Origin: Candidatus Nitrosotenuis cloacae
Lineage (GTDB): Archaea; Thermoproteota; Nitrososphaeria; Nitrososphaerales; Nitrosopumilaceae
DNA: 64,000 bases
Assembly (NCBI RefSeq): GCF_000955905.1
Contig: NZ_CP011097.1
Span: forward strand, 1,452,582-1,516,581
Reading direction: 5' to 3'
Under the pieces are notes generated by a model. The model was not told the origin of the DNA. It was given only the letters and a program-made list of their open reading frames with translations, and ran no database searches. Positions within the stretch are counted from its first letter, which is position 1. Each line of letters starts with the position of its first letter. Positions 33,989-42,317 of this stretch are shown piece after piece. Both the position numbers and the translations under genes were made by a program.

Positions 33989-34369
33989 CTATTTCTGTCG
34001 GAGCACCTTGTTTAGCACAAGGCCCACTGTTGTCTTATCAAATGGCTTTACTATGTAATCTCGCGCACCAAGCTTCATTGCGTCCTGGACTATTTGCTTT
34101 TGCTCAACTGATGTCACCATCACTACCTTGGCAGTAGGATCGATCTTCATTATAGCCCGCAATGCTTGGATGCCATCTGCTCGCGGCATGTTTACATCCA
34201 TCGTGACTAGGTTTGGCTTACTGGTCTGGTATGCCTTGACTCCATCCACACCATCTCCTGCTTCAATGATTTCAGTTGCCAATCCATTTGATTTGATGAT
34301 GTCTTTGAGGACTGTTCTCATAAATGACGCATCATCCACTACAAGGATTTTTGATGATGCTGTGCTCAT
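33989..34369 (-). CDS. cheY: Chemotaxis response regulator CheY
   Basis: A 126-residue single receiver domain. The phosphorylation site is Asp58 (VTMDVNMP), the acidic pair is Asp12-Asp13, the switch residue Thr86 and Lys108 (DYIVKPF) complete the active site. No output domain. In archaea CheY-P must reach the archaellum motor through adaptor proteins. The start overlaps the cheW stop by four bases. Located between cheW and cheC-like genes. Confidence 0.96.
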   Translation of the reverse strand: MSTASSKILVVDDASFMRTVLKDIIKSNGLATEIIEAGDGVDGVKAYQTSKPNLVTMDVNMPRADGIQALRAIMKIDPTAKVVMVTSVEQKQIVQDAMKLGARDYIVKPFDKTTVGLVLNKVLRQK

Positions 34370-34863
34370 TGCTTGCCACCCTCCATTATTTGTGACAGAT
34401 CAGCACTTGAATCAGACAATAGCTTGACTACATCAATTAATACGACTAGCTTTTGATTCAGCTTGGCAATTCCTTTGATGTAGTTGTGTGATTCAAGAAC
34501 GGTTTGCGGTGCCGATTCCAAATCCTTTGTTTGGATTCTCATGACTTGGTCGACCTCATCTACTAGTAGCCCTGTTTGGATACCATTGACCTCAATTACT
34601 AGGATTCTCTGTTTGGCAGAATTTGTTTGCCCCTCAGATACAAGGCCTAGCTTTTCTTTTACATCAATTACTGGTATGATCAGCCCACGCAGATTCATTA
34701 TTCCTTTGACATAGGACCTTGCGTTTGGAATGTTTGTTATGGATTCAACTGCACGAATTTCACGGACTTGTTCAATTGGAATGGCATAATCTTCTTTTTG
34801 TTCACCAAGCAGGCAAAATGTTACTGCCTGAAATGAATCAACTGTCAATACTTGGGTCGACAT
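34366..34863 (-). CDS. cheW: Chemotaxis adaptor CheW
   Basis: A 165-residue CheW: the two SH3-like subdomains and the hallmark IPIEQVREIRAVESITNIPNA, followed by NLRGLIIPVIDVKEKLG. It couples receptors to CheA. A strong AAGGAGG precedes the start at 34863. A 67-nt stretch is identical to the cheW at 40109-40777, and a second 38-nt stretch too, pointing to gene conversion. Overlaps cheY. Confidence 0.94.
   Translation of the reverse strand: MSTQVLTVDSFQAVTFCLLGEQKEDYAIPIEQVREIRAVESITNIPNARSYVKGIMNLRGLIIPVIDVKEKLGLVSEGQTNSAKQRILVIEVNGIQTGLLVDEVDQVMRIQTKDLESAPQTVLESHNYIKGIAKLNQKLVVLIDVVKLLSDSSADLSQIMEGGKQ
34646..34712 (-). repeat. 67-nt tract identical to the second cheW
   Basis: These 67 bases are identical by eye to 40554-40620. 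A further 38-nt identical tract is 34754-34791 against 40662-40699. The identity includes third codon positions. Confidence 0.8.
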
Positions 34864-34988
34864 TACAGTGATGCCTCCTTGTGTTCAACACTTGTTAGAG
34901 ATACGGTTTTCTTGAAATTCATGAGTGTTATATTTTTGATAAAATAATAATCTAGAGTGTGTTTGCGGCGAACAGACAAATTATTCAT
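34863..34988 (-). CDS. Possible 41-residue micro-ORF between cheR and cheW
   Basis: A short frame starting MNNLSVRRKHTL, basic, no motif. The ATG at 34988 overlaps the cheR stop (ATGA), and its stop overlaps the cheW start (TAATG). This double coupling is suggestive, but the frame is short and its bases are AT-rich and could be an untranslated spacer. Confidence 0.3.
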   Translation of the reverse strand: MNNLSVRRKHTLDYYFIKNITLMNFKKTVSLTSVEHKEASL

Positions 34989-35812
34989 TGTTGCCTTACC
35001 TCGGGTGTTGTGTTTTTGTAAATTCTCTCGCGAGCAAATGCACATGAGAACAGCTTTGATGATTCCACGCCCATCATAGTTTCGTCTTGGCCAATCACAA
35101 GATAGCCATCAGATACAAGTGACTTGTGAAATCTTTTGAATACCAGTTCCTGTGCAGGCTTGTCATAGTATATCAGAACGTTTCTGCACGTGATGAGATC
35201 TGCTTTATCAACCGGATATGACAGAATGTCTCCCTGCTCAAATGTCACAGTCTCCTTTATGGAGTCATTTACTGTATACGAATCATTCCCATTTGAGATA
35301 AGATATTTTGAGACCAAATCTGGTGTGAGATTTTTTATGTTTTGGGTAAGGTATTGTCCCTTTTTTGCACGTGCGATGGCCTCTGCGCTGATATCTGTTG
35401 CAATTACGCTGAATTTTGATCGCTGACCCAATGCCTCTCTTAGTAAGATGGCAAGGCTGTATGGTTCCTCACCAGATGCACATCCAGCACTCCAGACCTT
35501 TAGTGCGGTACGTTTTTTTGTTATTTCCGGTATTATTTTTGATGAGATCAACTGCCACACAAACAAATCTCGATAAAATTCAGTTACATTGATTGAGAAG
35601 CTCTTGAAAAGCAGCGTTGGCTCGGTCGCATCAGATGCCAGTATCTTTGCATATTCAGAACCATCCACTACACCAACTGATCTCATACGCGCAGTAATTC
35701 TTCTGCCTAAGAATGGTTTTTTGAATTGTTTTAGATCTTTTCCTATCTTGTCCTTCATTATTTTGCCGATTTGTTCTAGTTGCTGATCGGTTATTGCTTC
35801 CAGTACGCTCAA
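34985..35812 (-). CDS. cheR: Receptor methyltransferase CheR
   Basis: A 275-residue SAM-dependent methyltransferase that methylates glutamates of chemoreceptors. An N-terminal helical domain is followed by the SAM-binding loop VWSAGCASGEEPYSLAI, the acidic DISAEAIARAKKG and NVLIYYDK. Length is normal. Start overlaps the cheD stop (ATGA). It implies receptors outside this window, because none is encoded here. Confidence 0.95.
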   Translation of the reverse strand: MSVLEAITDQQLEQIGKIMKDKIGKDLKQFKKPFLGRRITARMRSVGVVDGSEYAKILASDATEPTLLFKSFSINVTEFYRDLFVWQLISSKIIPEITKKRTALKVWSAGCASGEEPYSLAILLREALGQRSKFSVIATDISAEAIARAKKGQYLTQNIKNLTPDLVSKYLISNGNDSYTVNDSIKETVTFEQGDILSYPVDKADLITCRNVLIYYDKPAQELVFKRFHKSLVSDGYLVIGQDETMMGVESSKLFSCAFARERIYKNTTPEVRQQ

Positions 35813-36321
35813 ATTGTGCTTACTCCTTTGGTTCTGTCTTTGATTGTCATTGTACCAGAAATCACATCAAATATTATCCATCTCCCATTCTTTTCACCAA
35901 CATCCTCAGATATTATTGGGATTTTTTTCTCAGCCAGTGCTGTTCGTATGGCATCTACATTTCGTGTTCCAATGTTGAATATGTTCTTGCTTCCCTCATT
36001 TTGAAATACGCTGGCTCCACCTGCCATCTTTGCCTTTAGTCTACTTTGTTGCGCTCCACTAGCGGCCAGTCTTTCAAGCAAGACCTTGATTGCAACATCA
36101 ACAAATTTTCCTTCTGGTTTTGGTATTGGTTGGGTTGTGTTATTTTTTGGAAGCATCACATGGGCCATGCCTGCAATCTTTGCCACAGGATCATACAGGC
36201 ATATAGCAACACAAGAGCCAACAAATGTCTGGAGCGTGGTTTTGTCTTTTTCTGTGAGGCCGAGGCCGCCCATAGGAATGTCAAGTGCGCCAGAGTTTTG
36301 TACCTGTTTTGTGAAGCTCAT
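35809..36321 (-). CDS. cheD: Receptor glutamine deamidase CheD
   Basis: A 170-residue CheD. The catalytic Cys is in TFVGSCVAICLYDP, the His in AGMAHVMLP, and the Thr and Gln environment lies in the usual order. CheD deamidates receptor glutamines and binds CheC. Its start shares a base with the cheC stop (TAATG), fitting the CheC-CheD pair. Confidence 0.95.
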   Translation of the reverse strand: MSFTKQVQNSGALDIPMGGLGLTEKDKTTLQTFVGSCVAICLYDPVAKIAGMAHVMLPKNNTTQPIPKPEGKFVDVAIKVLLERLAASGAQQSRLKAKMAGGASVFQNEGSKNIFNIGTRNVDAIRTALAEKKIPIISEDVGEKNGRWIIFDVISGTMTIKDRTKGVSTI

Positions 36322-37022
36322 TATTTTTCTCCCAGAATATCATCAAGCAATGCATCCAGCTCTGAGTTTTGCCCACCAACTGGGTATGATGCGGCCTCTT
36401 GTATGACAGAAGCATCAGACTTGTGGTTTGCAAGAAGCTTTCTTGCATCATCTGGGTTTTGCATTATTATCATGTGCAGCTTTGCACCACTAGATTTGCC
36501 TACCAGCTCAACGTCTGCAATTACTGCATCATCTGATGGATTGATCACGTCTTTTACTGAGAGGTCAACTAGTGAATGAAATTCGTCGTTTTTGTAATCA
36601 GGTGTAGACAGATCAACGCGGAATCCAGTTCCATGAGAAAGTGCATTAAAAAAAGAGCCAGTCATTATATTGGCTACTTCTTGTATGGCAGATGCGCCCA
36701 TTTCGTCTATTTGGCATATTTCTTCTTGGCACATTAGTTTGGCCGCAATCTTTCTTGCATGCTTTTCTTTTATGGTGTAAAGAATCTCTATGTGAGTGTC
36801 CCCTTTTCCGTTTAGTCGCACTGCGCACATTTTGATCTCATCAGGCTCTAGTCGGATACTTTTGATATTAGAAATACCGTTGTCCAAAATCCGAACATTG
36901 TGGTTTATTGGTTCACTAAGTAAGGTGGAGAGTGCGCCTGATGTTTTGGATGTGATGTATTGACAAAAGATTTGCTCTAGTGTTCGAGTTTCTTCTTGGT
37001 TTAGGACTGGGATTGTACTCAA
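36321..37022 (-). CDS. cheC: CheY-P phosphatase CheC
   Basis: A 233-residue CheC. The site AIQEVANIMTGSFFNAL, with its Glu and Asn, and a proline 20 residues later is complete; a second half-site appears in the N-terminal half as NHNVRIL-type sequence only weakly. About 35 residues beyond the core end in an acidic amphipathic tail (LDALLDDILGEK) that may dock CheD or the motor. It precedes cheD directly. The paralog is at 33378-33980. Confidence 0.88.
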   Translation of the reverse strand: MSTIPVLNQEETRTLEQIFCQYITSKTSGALSTLLSEPINHNVRILDNGISNIKSIRLEPDEIKMCAVRLNGKGDTHIEILYTIKEKHARKIAAKLMCQEEICQIDEMGASAIQEVANIMTGSFFNALSHGTGFRVDLSTPDYKNDEFHSLVDLSVKDVINPSDDAVIADVELVGKSSGAKLHMIIMQNPDDARKLLANHKSDASVIQEAASYPVGGQNSELDALLDDILGEK

Positions 37023-37032
37023 GATAATTCAC

Positions 37033-38577
37033 CTAAACTAACAGCGCTGGATCTAGAATTAACGCAACACTTCCATCACCTAGTATAGTAGCATTTGTGA
37101 AAAGCTCAGACGAGTGAGCCTCGTTGCCAAGTCGTTTTATTACGATTTCCTGCTTTTTATCATACGAATCCACAACCAAACCATATGGCTTGCCACCCTT
37201 GTCCACAATTACGACGGTTATCTTATCAGTCGGAGTATGGTTTTGATCAATTCCCAGAATTGATGCTACACGAATAAGTGGAACTACTTGCTCGCGCAGA
37301 ACAATTGTCTCTTGACCGTGTATGCTTTTGATCTGGTCTGGCTCTACTACCACAGTAGTAGAGATACTAGATAGTGGAAGGACGTACTTGTCGCCTGAGA
37401 CATTGATGAGTAATCCTCCAATGATTGAGACGCTTAACGGTATGGTCAGAATCATAACTGTTCCCTTTCCTTTCTGAGTCGTTATCTTGACATTGCCACC
37501 GACTTGTTCTACCTGAGTAATGACTACATCCATTCCTACTCCTCTTCCTGAGACATCGGTTACCTCCTTTGCAGTGGAGAGTCCTGGTGTTCCAAGCAAG
37601 TTGATTGCCTCCTCATCTGATAATTTCATCGCCTGGTCTTCTGTGAGAAGGCCCTTCTCGATTGCCTTTGCCTTTATTCTATCAAGATTGATTCCGCGAC
37701 CATCGTCTTCGATTTTGATTGCTACCTGATCTCCCACACCATATGCCGTTAGTCGAATGGTTCCAGTTGTCGATTTACCTGCCTCTGCTCGCTCTTCTGG
37801 AGGTTCTAATCCATGGTCCACGCAGTTTCGCAAGATGTGCAGTAATGGATCAGTTATAGCATCAAGAACGGTTCTGTCCAGCTCAATGCCTGAGCTTTCC
37901 ATGACCAGATTCACCTGTTTGCCAAGTGCTGCAGACGTATCTCTGACCAGCCTTGTGAATCTACTAAAGACCTGATCAACTGGAACCAGTCTCAGTTTCA
38001 TGGACTGATATTGCAGATCTGTAACCAGTCTGTCAAGCTCCATCAGAACTTGGTGAGAGTCATCAGAGCTTTTACTCATTGTTTGCTCTAGTCGCATTTT
38101 TGATATCACTAATTCTCCGACCAAATTCACAAGCGAATCCAAATCCGTCATTTTGACACGAATCGTAGGTGATTTTGCATTGTTGGTTGAGGCCTCAGTT
38201 GCAGTGTACTGAACTTCGTCTGGCTTTTCCAGCATTTGTAAAAATGGCTTGAGATCTATTTTCTTTTTCTCATCTGCAATCATCTCGCGCAACAAATCAA
38301 TGCACTTGAAAAGAGCACTTGCCAAATTTGGCGTGAGCTTTGCTTGACCTTTTCTAATATTATCAAAAATGTTCTCAATATTTTTGCATAGTTCTCTGGT
38401 ATCATCATATCCCATTGTAGCCGACATGCCTTTGACTGTATGAGCAGATCGGAATATCAAATCCAGATATTCGCGCTTTTCCGGCTCTTCTTCCAGCTTT
38501 AATAATGTCTCATTTACTGTCTCCACATGTTCTAGTGCCTCTGAGACATACATCTCTCTGTAGCTACTTTGTGACAA
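37033..38577 (-). CDS. cheA: Chemotaxis histidine kinase CheA (no P2)
   Basis: A histidine kinase of about 514 residues. The HPt domain has the phosphorylated His in FRSAHTVKGMSAT; dimerisation, HATPase (N box LHILRNCVDHGLEPPEER, G1 DDGRGI, G2 GRGVGMD) and CheW-like regulatory domains follow. Between HPt and dimerisation there are only about 35 residues, so the CheY-docking P2 domain is absent. The start at 38577 (TTG) has GAGGAGGT at good spacing; an ATG at 38553 is possible. It overlaps the end of cheB. Confidence 0.95.
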   Translation of the reverse strand: MSQSSYREMYVSEALEHVETVNETLLKLEEEPEKREYLDLIFRSAHTVKGMSATMGYDDTRELCKNIENIFDNIRKGQAKLTPNLASALFKCIDLLREMIADEKKKIDLKPFLQMLEKPDEVQYTATEASTNNAKSPTIRVKMTDLDSLVNLVGELVISKMRLEQTMSKSSDDSHQVLMELDRLVTDLQYQSMKLRLVPVDQVFSRFTRLVRDTSAALGKQVNLVMESSGIELDRTVLDAITDPLLHILRNCVDHGLEPPEERAEAGKSTTGTIRLTAYGVGDQVAIKIEDDGRGINLDRIKAKAIEKGLLTEDQAMKLSDEEAINLLGTPGLSTAKEVTDVSGRGVGMDVVITQVEQVGGNVKITTQKGKGTVMILTIPLSVSIIGGLLINVSGDKYVLPLSSISTTVVVEPDQIKSIHGQETIVLREQVVPLIRVASILGIDQNHTPTDKITVVIVDKGGKPYGLVVDSYDKKQEIVIKRLGNEAHSSELFTNATILGDGSVALILDPALLV

Positions 38578-39628
38578 GCTTTTTGACCTCCTCAACTATT
38601 GCACCTGCCATTTTTTCTGGCGGCAACAATTGATCCACTGCGTTTAGATCTACTGCTGCCTTTGCCATGCCAAAGACTACAGATGATTTCTCATCCTGAG
38701 CAAATGTCTTGCCACCTCTTCGCTTTATGGTCTTCATTCCAAATGCGCCATCATGTCCCATTCCGGTTAATGTGACTCCGACGGTATTTGCACCAAAGAA
38801 TTCGGATGCAGATACCATGGTAACATTTGCTGCAGGCCTGACTCCGAATCGTTTAGGTCCATTGATTAGTTTGATTTTGAGATTGGAATCTACCTCCATG
38901 TGAAGATCTCCTGGGGCAACCAAGGCAACTCCTTGTGTGATCAGATCTCCTTCTTGTGCTTCTTTTACGGTGATTTCAGACGCCTCGTTTAGTCGCTCGG
39001 CAAATTTTTGCGTAAATCCCTTTGGCATGTGTTGGACAACCAAGACTCCTGCTGGAAGATCAGCGGGAAGCCCTGCAAGAATGGTTTGGACAATGTTTGG
39101 CCCACCAGTCGATGATGCTATGGTTACTACAATAGATGCTGCCTGAGATGATACAATTGCCTTTCTTTTTGGCCTTAGTGTACCGATTTTTTCAACCACT
39201 AGCTTGTATGGATCGCATTTTGCAGCACCAGTAATTTTTGTAATCAGGGTTTCCTTAAGATGATTAGTTCCATCTGGATTTACCTGAGATATTGGGACAA
39301 AATCAATTGCTCCGTTTTCCAACGCATCCAAAACAATTTTTGCACCATCTTGGCTGAAGCTGCTGACCAATATGGTAGGAATTAATATTCCACGCTTTAC
39401 CATCTCCTCAATGAATGTGACACCATCCATTCGAGGCATCTCCAGATCAAGCAGTATGACATCAGGTTTTTGTAATGTGATTTTGCGCAATCCCTCAACT
39501 CCATCTCGCGCAATATCGTAAACCTGAATTGTCTCAGTTGAGACCAAGTCCTTGAGAAGCGTGCTCATGTATGCAGAATCGTTAATGATCATTACATTGA
39601 TCTGGGAAGAAACTGATTTTGCTAGCAA
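38564..39628 (-). CDS. cheB: Receptor methylesterase CheB
   Basis: A 354-residue two-domain protein: receiver (phosphorylation in LLDLEMPRMDG) and methylesterase with the Ser-His-Asp triad in IASSTGGP, VVQHMPKGF and GMGHDG. It demethylates or deamidates receptors. Overlaps the cheA start. First gene of the che operon after a 149-nt gap, where a promoter probably lies (no hairpin or clear motif seen). Confidence 0.96.
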   Translation of the reverse strand: MLAKSVSSQINVMIINDSAYMSTLLKDLVSTETIQVYDIARDGVEGLRKITLQKPDVILLDLEMPRMDGVTFIEEMVKRGILIPTILVSSFSQDGAKIVLDALENGAIDFVPISQVNPDGTNHLKETLITKITGAAKCDPYKLVVEKIGTLRPKRKAIVSSQAASIVVTIASSTGGPNIVQTILAGLPADLPAGVLVVQHMPKGFTQKFAERLNEASEITVKEAQEGDLITQGVALVAPGDLHMEVDSNLKIKLINGPKRFGVRPAANVTMVSASEFFGANTVGVTLTGMGHDGAFGMKTIKRRGGKTFAQDEKSSVVFGMAKAAVDLNAVDQLLPPEKMAGAIVEEVKKLVTK

Positions 39629-39777
39629 TTTATCACCATTTTAACCAAAACAAATACCCCCAGGTATGGTAAAGCTAGGACTGATCAATCCAGATTGCAT
39701 TAATGACGTAAAATCAAATCACGATATATCATCAAGTGTGTTTGCCATGATCACACAAAAATCATGAATATGCGGTA

Positions 39778-40035
39778 CTACTTTCGTAGGCCCTTAATTT
39801 TGTCTGTGATTTCCTGTTGTGCCTCAAGGGAGTGCTGCACTGAAAGCCTAACGTTTTGGTATAGTGTGGGGTTGTTTTGCTCCAGTGCCTTTTTCTCTAG
39901 TTTTTGCAGTTGTTTTTCTATGTCTTTGAGATAGTCCAGTCCCCACTGGTAGCCATCTTCCTGGCTCATAGGCCTGCCTTGCTCAGACTCTATTTTGTCA
40001 TAGATCTCTTCCAACTTTGGCAACTTGTATGACAT
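39778..40035 (-). CDS. 85-residue helical protein in the che cluster
   Basis: A small soluble protein (MSYKLPKLEEIYDKIESEQG...), mostly charged helix with a coiled-coil pattern (LKDIEKQLQKLEKKALEQ). No enzyme motif or membrane helix. It lies between cheW and cheB. It is far too small to be CheF, the archaeal adaptor of about 250-350 residues. It could be a local adaptor or structural part, which is an inference from location only. Confidence 0.7.
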   Translation of the reverse strand: MSYKLPKLEEIYDKIESEQGRPMSQEDGYQWGLDYLKDIEKQLQKLEKKALEQNNPTLYQNVRLSVQHSLEAQQEITDKIKGLRK

Positions 40036-40108
40036 TTGGTCTGCTACACATCGATATTGTATTAAACTTCAGGGAATTTTATTTGCCGGATCGATTCCAG
40101 AATGGCAA

Positions 40109-40777
40109 TCAGGACAGGGTTTCTTCCCGGATTATCTGGGTTGGAGGAATTCCCTGCTCATCTTCTGCAAATACTGCCGCAAGTTCTGGCGGAATGTCAT
40201 TTATGGTTTGATTTGCAGTTTCTACTTGGGCCATCTCTGTTGACTGGGTCTCTGATATCTTTGGTACCTCGGATGTCTTTGATTCTGATTGCTTTGTCTC
40301 TTTTTCGACAGATTCTCTTTTGCCTAACAGTAATGCCTCGGCATCAAGCAGTATGATCAATCTTTGATCTAGTTTTGCGATTCCCTTGATATAATGATGT
40401 GATTCCGTTGCGCCTTGCGGTGCAGAATCAATGTCTTTCGTTTGGATTCGCATGACTTGGTCTACCTCATCAACCAATAAGCCAGTAAGAGAATCTGCAA
40501 TGTTTGCTACCAGAATCCTTTGTTTAGAGTCAGCTGCTGTGCGGGTACCAAGACCTAGCTTTTCTTTTACATCAATTACTGGTATGATCAGCCCACGCAG
40601 ATTCATTATTCCTTTGACATGCGATTCCGAGCGTGGAACTCGAGTAATTTTTTCAACCGATCGAATTTCACGGACTTGTTCAATTGGAATGGCATAATCC
40701 TCCTTTTTGTTGGACTGATTTGTTATCATAAATGAGACTACCTGTATGGTATCTACAGATGCTGCCTGTGCACTCAT
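40109..40777 (-). CDS. cheW: Chemotaxis adaptor CheW with C-terminal extension
   Basis: A 222-residue CheW. The core (NKKEDYAIPIEQVREIRSVE, NLRGLIIPVIDVKEKLGLG) matches the other CheW. After residue 150 it has an extra 70-residue Ser/Glu/Lys-rich tail ending PPELAAVFAEDEQGIPP, with no clear fold. It is the cheW copy nearest the archaellum genes (arlJ lies upstream with 55 nt between). Shares 67-nt and 38-nt identical tracts with the other cheW. Confidence 0.93.
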   Translation of the reverse strand: MSAQAASVDTIQVVSFMITNQSNKKEDYAIPIEQVREIRSVEKITRVPRSESHVKGIMNLRGLIIPVIDVKEKLGLGTRTAADSKQRILVANIADSLTGLLVDEVDQVMRIQTKDIDSAPQGATESHHYIKGIAKLDQRLIILLDAEALLLGKRESVEKETKQSESKTSEVPKISETQSTEMAQVETANQTINDIPPELAAVFAEDEQGIPPTQIIREETLS

Positions 40778-40832
40778 TGTTCTGATATTTTAAAATCAGG
40801 ATATAGGATACTGTGTGTTTGATATATTCAGA

Positions 40833-42317
40833 CTAGATGTCTGGCTTGACGAAATCAAGCACATGTGTTGCCAAATAGTCAGATAGTATGGCATCCATTG
40901 CAAACATGACTACAGAACCTATTACAATCAACAATCCAACATGGTAAAATACAGTCTTGTAGAGGCCGCCTTGTGCTACCTTTAGTGCCATAGCAGAGAT
41001 GGCTGAGACCATTATGATCATTGCCGGCATCATCATCGCCATGAACTGTGGATCAATTGGCGTTAATTGTAATGTGTCATTTGAGACATCCACGGTACTG
41101 ACAAGCTCATAAAATATTCCGGTAAGCTTGTTCATCAAGCCAAATACTGCTAGAGTTAGTGCATGCAGCACTATAATGATAGTCTCAAATGTCTTGGCAG
41201 TCTGTGCACGTTTTGCCCTAAGCTCGTTGATTTTTACAGTAATCTCCGATACTTGGTTTCCTGCAATGTTCAGATTTCCACCCTTATCCATTGCATTTGA
41301 TATGACCTCGTTTCCATTGGCTATGATTTCACTACCTGTGTCTCGAGACATCAGCTCAAACGCTACCTTTTGCTCTATTCTGTGCTTGATGCGGTTTTTG
41401 AATCTCTGAATGTTTTCCTGTAACGGCCCAAAATCACTTCTAAGCACTGCCTCAAGTGCTCCACCAACGGATCCCACAGTCGCATAAATCTCGCCAAAGT
41501 GACGAATAAACTGTGGATACCATTCGTTTAGCTGTCTCACTTTTTGCTCCATCTTTCTTGCAAGCAATCCAGGATAGATCAGAGGAGCGCCGGCAATTCC
41601 AACTGCCAGTACGGTTGGCACAATTTGCGTGATCACTAACACAATGCCAATTCCGGCACCTGCACCAAGTGTCATGTATACTTTGATTCTGAATTTTAGG
41701 TCCTCGTCTGCACTCGCATATCCTAGCTTGTCACGAGGGAACATGATGTACATCATGAATACGAATGCACTCATGCTTGCAGCCACACCAATGAATGACA
41801 TCAATAGGATCTGCTCAGAGTTTTCTTGTCCCATTAGCATACTCATAATCGAGTTTGCCGCAATCATAAATGCCGCAGTAGACATCAAGGTATAGAACAT
41901 TTCCAAGAATAGCTTTTGGTTTTCGAGCTTTCTCTCATATACTATAGAATAGCTTACCAGAGTCGATTTTATCTCTTCTCCCAAAAATGATTTGAGTGAA
42001 TCTCCCAACCTGATGACTTGGGCCAGCTTCATCAGAATTTGCTTTAGCTGATCAGACTTGTCAGTAGAGACCTTGTCCGCAATCATCTCTAGTGATTTTG
42101 ACACTCCATAGCCCCACCCTATTCCCAGCTGGTATACCTCACGGAATGCCGCGGTGTATTTGCCATAGTTTGTCTCACGTGCTGTTCGAATCAGGTCGAT
42201 GCCGCCCACTTCGCCAGTGGACACACAATACAAAAATGCCACAAAATAGACAAACTTTTCGTCGCTTTTTTGGATGTTTGCCAGCGTGAGATTCTTGAAT
42301 AGTGGAATCTGTATCAT
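40833..42317 (-). CDS. arlJ: Archaellum membrane platform ArlJ (FlaJ)
   Basis: A 494-residue polytopic protein of the TadC/FlaJ family, which forms the membrane core that the ArlI ATPase acts on. About eight or nine helices in two sets, with a large cytoplasmic loop (KLNEWYPQFIRHFGEIYATVGSVGG-like, quoted in part: PQFIRHFGEIYATVGS). It overlaps arlI by four bases (ATGA). Start is ATG at 42317. Confidence 0.95.
   Translation of the reverse strand: MIQIPLFKNLTLANIQKSDEKFVYFVAFLYCVSTGEVGGIDLIRTARETNYGKYTAAFREVYQLGIGWGYGVSKSLEMIADKVSTDKSDQLKQILMKLAQVIRLGDSLKSFLGEEIKSTLVSYSIVYERKLENQKLFLEMFYTLMSTAAFMIAANSIMSMLMGQENSEQILLMSFIGVAASMSAFVFMMYIMFPRDKLGYASADEDLKFRIKVYMTLGAGAGIGIVLVITQIVPTVLAVGIAGAPLIYPGLLARKMEQKVRQLNEWYPQFIRHFGEIYATVGSVGGALEAVLRSDFGPLQENIQRFKNRIKHRIEQKVAFELMSRDTGSEIIANGNEVISNAMDKGGNLNIAGNQVSEITVKINELRAKRAQTAKTFETIIIVLHALTLAVFGLMNKLTGIFYELVSTVDVSNDTLQLTPIDPQFMAMMMPAMIIMVSAISAMALKVAQGGLYKTVFYHVGLLIVIGSVVMFAMDAILSDYLATHVLDFVKPDI

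Noticed and set aside
36646-36828. Lys/Arg-rich 60-codon frame inside cheC
   Set aside because: Overlaps the CheC active site in another frame and has no start context.
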